NCBI RefSeq assembly: GCF_030056665.1 | Contig: NZ_JASHIG010000027.1 | Length of the DNA stretch: 64,000 bases | Source of the DNA: Flectobacillus roseus | Lineage (GTDB): Bacteria; Bacteroidota; Bacteroidia; Cytophagales; Spirosomataceae | Strand: one strand, 5' to 3' | In this document: piece after piece, positions 60,347 to 64,000 of the stretch | Layout: each line of letters begins with the position of its first letter | How positions within the stretch are numbered: the first letter of the stretch is position 1 | The notes under the pieces: generated by a model | Told to the model about the DNA's origin: nothing | Seen by the model: the letters and a program-made list of their open reading frames with translations, nothing else | Databases searched by the model: none | Program-made: the position numbers and the translations under genes

Positions 60347-61503
60347 TTAAACTTTACGGTAAAACAAGTGCCTTTTCCGATTTGGCTATCGCAGCTTACT
60401 GTTCCGCCCAGTTGTTCTGCTAATTCTTTTACGATAGAAAGTCCCAAGCCAGTAGATGATTCGTTGGAGGTAGGCTTGGCACTCAATTTTTGAAAACGAC
60501 CAAACAATAAATTCATTTCTTCAGGTAAAATCCCTTGTCCTTGGTCTTGTACCGCAATCTCGAAATAGCTACTTGTACACTCCAATTTTACAGAGACGGA
60601 GGAATCGGCATACGAAAACTTGATGGCATTTGAGACCAAATTATCGATGATTTCGGCAAGATATTCCTGATCTGTCTGAGCCATGAATATGGGAACTTGG
60701 CTTTCAAAATGTAGACTTATTCCTTTTCTATTAGCAATTTCCTCAAATCTATTTAAAGAGGTTGTTAGTATTTGGACAATGTTATGGAAATCTATTTCAG
60801 GTGAGATAGACTCACGTTCGAGTCGATTGACGCTTAACATATTTTTGATAAGCGAAGACATTCTCTCAGAAGTACTCACCAACTCATCAATCCATCGCTT
60901 TTGGCTATCAGTCAGATTTTGAGCCGTTTTTCTGAATTTTCCAGCAATAAGTTTAATGTTGGTAATGGGATTTTGTAGGTCGTGTGAAGCAATGCCTATA
61001 AAGCGATTTTTTTCTTGATTTGTGTGAAAAAGCTGTTCGTTGAGATGATTAAGTTCTTGGTTTTTCTCCATCAACTCCTTTTCTAAGGCTTTTTTATGAG
61101 TAATATCTACAATCACCGAATTACTGGCGATGAATTTGCCGTCTTTGTCATAAATAGCATTGGCGTTGAGCAGCACTTGTATATGATTACCTGTTTTGGA
61201 AACCAGTTCTAGCTCAAGATTTCTGGTAGAACCTGTTTGCTTGAATTGGCGATAAAATTCCTCAGCGTTTTCTGTGAGAAGGGTGATTTGGAGATCGAAG
61301 AAGCGTTTTTTCCCAATAAGCTCTTCGCGGGTATATCCCAGCATTTTAAGCTCGGTATCATTCACTTTCAAGAAGTAGCCATCAGCGTCCAATGAGTGAT
61401 AGGCATTGGGCGCATTGTTATAGAATTCTTCAATAAAAGAAATGTAGTCAGAGGAATGTTCAACGGAGAGTTTTTCTCCGAAAAACCCAATTAACTCTTT
61501 CAA
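60340..61503 (-). CDS. Soluble PAS-domain sensor histidine kinase
   Basis: A 387-residue cytosolic kinase without membrane helices. PAS domain at residues 20-135 (FYNNAPNAYHSLDADGYFLK, MLGYTREELIGKKRFFDLQI), then a coiled linker, HisKA with IGIASHDLQNPITNIKLIAG near residue 172 containing the phosphoacceptor His, and a complete HATPase: NLVSNAIKFSYADSSVSV (N box), VQDQGQGILPEEM (G1) and TGLGLSIVKELAEQLGG (G2). It is divergent from the truncated kinase/RR-Crp pair and could be its phosphodonor; this is inference. Confidence 0.93.
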   Translation of the reverse strand: MKELIGFFGEKLSVEHSSDYISFIEEFYNNAPNAYHSLDADGYFLKVNDTELKMLGYTREELIGKKRFFDLQITLLTENAEEFYRQFKQTGSTRNLELELVSKTGNHIQVLLNANAIYDKDGKFIASNSVIVDITHKKALEKELMEKNQELNHLNEQLFHTNQEKNRFIGIASHDLQNPITNIKLIAGKFRKTAQNLTDSQKRWIDELVSTSERMSSLIKNMLSVNRLERESISPEIDFHNIVQILTTSLNRFEEIANRKGISLHFESQVPIFMAQTDQEYLAEIIDNLVSNAIKFSYADSSVSVKLECTSSYFEIAVQDQGQGILPEEMNLLFGRFQKLSAKPTSNESSTGLGLSIVKELAEQLGGTVSCDSQIGKGTCFTVKFKS

Positions 61504-61550
61504 AATACAAGCGGGATTAAATGGGATTATTTTTGACCAAATTTAACACA

Positions 61551-61860
61551 AAAAAGCAGTCCTGAACATCAAGACTGCTTTCTTTTTTAACCTCTAAACC
61601 TACAAGTATGAAGTAAATCTACCACTTGATGTCACAAAGTTCGCATTTGGGAGCTTCTAAAACCTTGACCAGATTCAAGGTTTAATTATGATAGTCGTCA
61701 GGATTTATCATAGATGAGAATCTGAATTTTGTAGAAATCTCTTTGTATATTAGTCAAATTGTGTTGTGTTATCAGGCTGGATTTTAGCGGAAAGACGCCC
61801 TAAAATACCCTGAGTATAAATCATAGAAGAAGACCAAAACGATTCACATATAAATTAATA
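61551..61860 (-). ncRNA. Candidate structured small RNA between divergent kinase genes
   Basis: No ORF is seen in this 372-bp gap (61504-61875), but on the minus strand it ends in a terminator-like hairpin (GCAGTC / GACTGC at 61553-61588, then TTTTTTG). Upstream of that are perfect hairpins TATGATA / TATCATA (61687-61712) and AACCTTGA / TCAAGGTT (61661-61682). This looks like a small RNA of roughly 150-300 nt. A 6S-like RNA is one idea, because 6S also has a CCTTGA/TCAAGG hairpin near its 3' half, but I cannot establish homology. Confidence 0.3.
61553..61588. terminator. Terminator-like hairpin between divergent kinase genes
   Basis: AAAGCAGTC and GACTGCTTT around an 18-base loop, with T-runs on both sides. 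No annotated gene ends here on either strand, which is why a small RNA is suspected. Confidence 0.65.
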
Positions 61861-61875
61861 TCCAGTCCTAAATTC

Positions 61876-62685
61876 ATGCTTAACCCAACACTCAAAGATG
61901 CAATACTCGAAGCTTTGCTTACTCACTTAAATGTTTTTGTGAGTATCTATAACTATGAAACCGACGAAGTTGTGCTGGTTAACCAGTCTGGTTTAGAGTT
62001 ATTTAAAGTTCGAGATGAGAAAGAGTTTACAGAAAAATATGGTATTGAAGTACGAGAAACCCCCATTACAAGTGAGCAAAATGCGAAGCTGAGAAAAAGC
62101 TTAGAAGAAGGTGCACAATGGTCGGAGGAAGTACAATGTAAAGTGCATGATGGTACCACATTTTGGGCTATCATTAACATTGATACTTTTCAATATAATT
62201 CTCAAACGTATCTCATTACTCGTATTATTAATTTGGAGAAACTTTTACAATTTGAAAAAGAGAACGGAATCAAAGGTCGTGAATATTTTAAAAACCAGAT
62301 TGATCAAGTGATTTCGTACCGCACTGCTGCCTTGCTCGAAACTCTTACCAAGTTGGAGCGTTCGCAATATGAGTTATCTGAGGCCTTGCATCGTGAGCAT
62401 CGACTTAATGAGCTAAAGTCTCAATTTATTACTTTTGCTTCTCATGAATTTAGAACTCCGCTAGGCATAATATCGTCATCGGCAAATCTTTTGAGTAAAT
62501 ACAATAAGATTGGGAATGTGCAAAAACAAGAAGAACATATCCAGTCGATTTTAGAAAATGTGAAAACGCTCACTGCACTTTTGGAAGAATCCTTGAGTAT
62601 GAGCAAATTGGATGAGAATTCTATAGACAGACCTTTGAATTTCTATCTTTCTAAGATTATGCAAGAAATAAAAGAAAGTCTGTAA
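61876..62685 (+). CDS. PAS-HisKA protein without an ATPase domain (truncated sensor kinase)
   Basis: A 269-residue protein. Residues 10-115 are PAS-like (LLTHLNVFVSIYNYETDEVV, LVNQSGLELFKVRDEKEF, WAIINIDTFQYNSQTYLITR). A coiled linker leads to a HisKA domain with FITFASHEFRTPLGIISSSA near residue 192 including the phosphoacceptor His. The protein ends soon after the dimerization helices (KLDENSIDRPLNFYLSKIMQ), with no N, G1 or G2 box. The response regulator gene starts 30 bp later, so there is no room for a lost ATPase domain in another frame. It may be phosphorylated by a separate kinase, e.g. the divergent one. Confidence 0.85.
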   Translation: MLNPTLKDAILEALLTHLNVFVSIYNYETDEVVLVNQSGLELFKVRDEKEFTEKYGIEVRETPITSEQNAKLRKSLEEGAQWSEEVQCKVHDGTTFWAIINIDTFQYNSQTYLITRIINLEKLLQFEKENGIKGREYFKNQIDQVISYRTAALLETLTKLERSQYELSEALHREHRLNELKSQFITFASHEFRTPLGIISSSANLLSKYNKIGNVQKQEEHIQSILENVKTLTALLEESLSMSKLDENSIDRPLNFYLSKIMQEIKESL

Positions 62686-62715
62686 GTTGATAATGAGTAA
62701 AAAATCCCCAAGAAC

Positions 62716-63786
62716 ATGCAAAAAATATTGCTCATAGAAGACGATGACCAGTTACGGAGAAATACCGCCGAAATTCTTGAATTGTCTAACTATGAGGTTT
62801 ACACCGCCGAAAATGGAAAAATTGGAGTTGAGAAAGCCTTGCAGTGTCAACCCGATTTGGTGATTTGTGATTTGATGATGCCAGTATTGGACGGCTATGG
62901 TGTGCTGAAAGTTCTACATAAAAATCCTACTTTAAATAGTATTCCTGTGATTTTGTTGACGGCAAAGTCAGAAAGAGGAGACTTCAGGAAAGGCATGGAA
63001 TTAGGCGCTGATGATTATTTGACTAAGCCCTTCGATGAGGTAGAGTTGATTTCAGCCATAGAGACTCGTTTAAGCAAAGTAGAGCATCAGCAGCAAGGTA
63101 TAGCACCGCTTGTTCCAGTAGAGGAGGTGCATATGAGCAACAATTTTAACTATGCCTATCTTACCGAAGGTTTACAACAATTGCTCGAAGATAAACGCCC
63201 ACATCATTACAAAAAAAAATCGGTAATCTATGCTGAAGGCGATGACGCCACCCGTTTGTATTATGTACAGTCAGGAAAAATCAAGGTGATTTTACAAAAT
63301 AATGAAGGCAAAGAACTTGTAACAGGTCTCTATAAAGTAGGAGATTTTGTGGGAATTCAGGCATTATTAAGTGCTAGTTCATATGCCGAAACAGCAGTAG
63401 CGTTGGAGGAAACGGAATTGCTCTATGTGCCTAAGGATTTGTTTTTACAAGCTATCCATCAAAACCGCGCCATGGCCAATGGGCTGATTCAATGGATGGC
63501 GCAAGAAATTATTCAACAAGAAAAGTATCTGTTGGGATTGGCCTATAATTCTTTGAGGAAAAGGGTGGCAGAGTCCCTAGTGTTTTATGCCAAGCATATT
63601 CATCCAGATCAAACAAGCGATATTGTAGTACAACTCTCAAGAGAGGATTTGGCATCAATTGCAGGTACAGCTACCGAGTCGCTGATAAGAACACTTTCAG
63701 ATTTTAAACAGGAAGGGTTAATTGAAATAACTTCGGGAAAAGTAATAATCCTAGATTTATTGAAAATACAGCATTTGAAGTACTAA
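62716..63786 (+). CDS. Response regulator: receiver fused to cNMP-binding and Crp/Fnr DNA-binding domains
   Basis: A 356-residue regulator. The receiver has DDD at residues 9-11, phosphoacceptor Asp52 in PDLVICDLMMPVLDGYG, and the Lys in VILLTAKSERGDF. Residues 155-270 form a cyclic-nucleotide-binding-type fold (KKKSVIYAEGDDATRLYYVQ, SGKIKVILQNNEGKELVTGL, YKVGDFVGIQALLSASSYAE). The C-terminal Crp-type winged helix is LSREDLASIAGTATESLIRT then LSDFKQEGLIEITSGKVIIL. No Fnr-type cysteine set is seen. It forms an operon with the truncated kinase and has its own terminator. Confidence 0.93.
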   Translation: MQKILLIEDDDQLRRNTAEILELSNYEVYTAENGKIGVEKALQCQPDLVICDLMMPVLDGYGVLKVLHKNPTLNSIPVILLTAKSERGDFRKGMELGADDYLTKPFDEVELISAIETRLSKVEHQQQGIAPLVPVEEVHMSNNFNYAYLTEGLQQLLEDKRPHHYKKKSVIYAEGDDATRLYYVQSGKIKVILQNNEGKELVTGLYKVGDFVGIQALLSASSYAETAVALEETELLYVPKDLFLQAIHQNRAMANGLIQWMAQEIIQQEKYLLGLAYNSLRKRVAESLVFYAKHIHPDQTSDIVVQLSREDLASIAGTATESLIRTLSDFKQEGLIEITSGKVIILDLLKIQHLKY

Positions 63787-63787
63787 A

Positions 63788-63812
63788 GGAGCTTTAGGCT
63801 TTTAGCGGTAGG
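63788..63812. repeat. TAGGCATTAGGC repeat word after the RR-Crp gene
   Basis: GAGCTTTAGGCTTTTAGCGG then TAGGCATTAGGCAAG is an end of the family described at 60128. Confidence 0.5.
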
Positions 63813-63842
63813 CATTAGGCAAGAAGATTCTGTTGTTGACCG

Positions 63843-63883
63843 AAAACAAAGGGGGCGGAAATTGTTTTCCGACCCCTTTGTTA
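63843..63883 (+). terminator. Terminator after the RR-Crp gene
   Basis: AACAAAGGGGgCGGAAA pairs with TTTCCGaCCCCTTTGTT, a long stem around a short loop. Confidence 0.75.
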
Positions 63884-63936
63884 GGCTTCCCTTTTTGAGT
63901 ATAATTGATTGATTATCAAGTACTTTTCTCAAAAGT

Positions 63937-63976
63937 AATCCCCGAAAATACGCACATTTGGCATATTTCGGGGATT
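63937..63976. terminator. Second hairpin near the window end
   Basis: AATCCCCGAAAaTA pairs with TATTTCGGGGATT, followed by T residues. It may terminate a convergent gene that lies beyond the window. Confidence 0.65.
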
Positions 63977-64000
63977 TTTGTATTTTAGTTGTGCTATCAA

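Noticed and set aside
61876..62715. Frameshift separating a missing ATPase domain from the short kinase
   Set aside because: Only 30 bp separate its stop from the next gene, and no ATPase motifs occur in other frames there.
1..64000. CRISPR arrays, tRNA or rRNA genes, prophage or intact insertion sequences
   Set aside because: No regularly spaced repeats, no tRNA-like TTCGA arm with acceptor stem, no rRNA signatures, and no transposase or integrase were recognised.

Overview
The window comes from a low-GC chromosome of the Bacteroidota, most likely the class Cytophagia; the lineage is inferred from gene content and signals, not from a marker gene. Pointers are the near absence of Shine-Dalgarno sites, -7 promoter elements of the TAnnTTTG type (ahead of rpsA, ridA and sdaA), DUF2147/DUF2490/DUF4450/DUF983 proteins, NrtR-like Nudix regulators and a 600-residue ribosomal protein S1. 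No tRNA, rRNA, CRISPR array, prophage or intact insertion sequence was seen.

Layout. 1-4.4 kb: housekeeping genes (prmC 3' partial, ribD, aroE, a DedA protein, a phosphosulfolactate synthase homologue). 4.6-12.5 kb: a TetR-controlled export locus (DUF2147 protein, TetR, thioesterase, then TolC / lipoprotein adaptor / RND pump) with a perfect 21-bp palindrome at 4648 and a diverged copy at 6827. 12.7-19.6 kb: ACP, RidA, a small unknown gene between two direct repeats, heptose kinase, moaA and moaD, a Nudix-fold regulator with a degenerate catalytic box, and nrdB. 20-24.6 kb: MFS transporter, S41 peptidase, ECF sigma factor with a probable anti-sigma factor. 24.9-44.3 kb: a complete nitrate assimilation island. 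44.6-51.3 kb: aspartyl protease, coiled-coil lipoprotein, tpiA, cdd, a VTT membrane protein, rpsA. 51.8-58.5 kb: a very large DUF4450 protein, a DUF2490 barrel, DUF983, thioredoxin, a TPMT-like methyltransferase and an ArsR regulator. 58.7-63.8 kb: sdaA, a PAS kinase, and a kinase without an ATPase domain next to a receiver-Crp fusion.

The nitrate island works as one pathway. An outer-membrane porin, an MFS nitrate/nitrite carrier (narK type) and an ABC uptake system (nrtA-nrtB-nrtD) bring nitrate in. A fused Moco nitrate reductase with its own FAD/NADH and BFD modules makes nitrite. NirB and NirD reduce nitrite to ammonium, CobA feeds siroheme synthesis, and MoaA/MoaD upstream belong to molybdopterin synthesis. 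A NarX-like sensor with a P-box and a NarL-like regulator follow nirBD.

The most interesting observation is a small RNA-like element confined to the leaders of the three transport units of this island. Four hairpins (one before nrtA, one before the porin gene, two in tandem before narK) have unrelated stems but the same six-base loop, TGGGGG, all in sense orientation and 23-47 nt before the start codon or before another copy. Constant loop plus compensated stems points to a cis-acting RNA recognised by a protein or a small RNA; I do not recognise it as a described family.

Intergenic DNA also holds several dispersed repeat families: near-identical 140-bp copies at 18.1 and 51.6 kb, elements with TTGTGAATTGTGA-type inverted ends at stop codons, TAGGCATTAGGC elements, GATTTCGGA hairpins between convergent genes, and GTAGAGACGC repeats.
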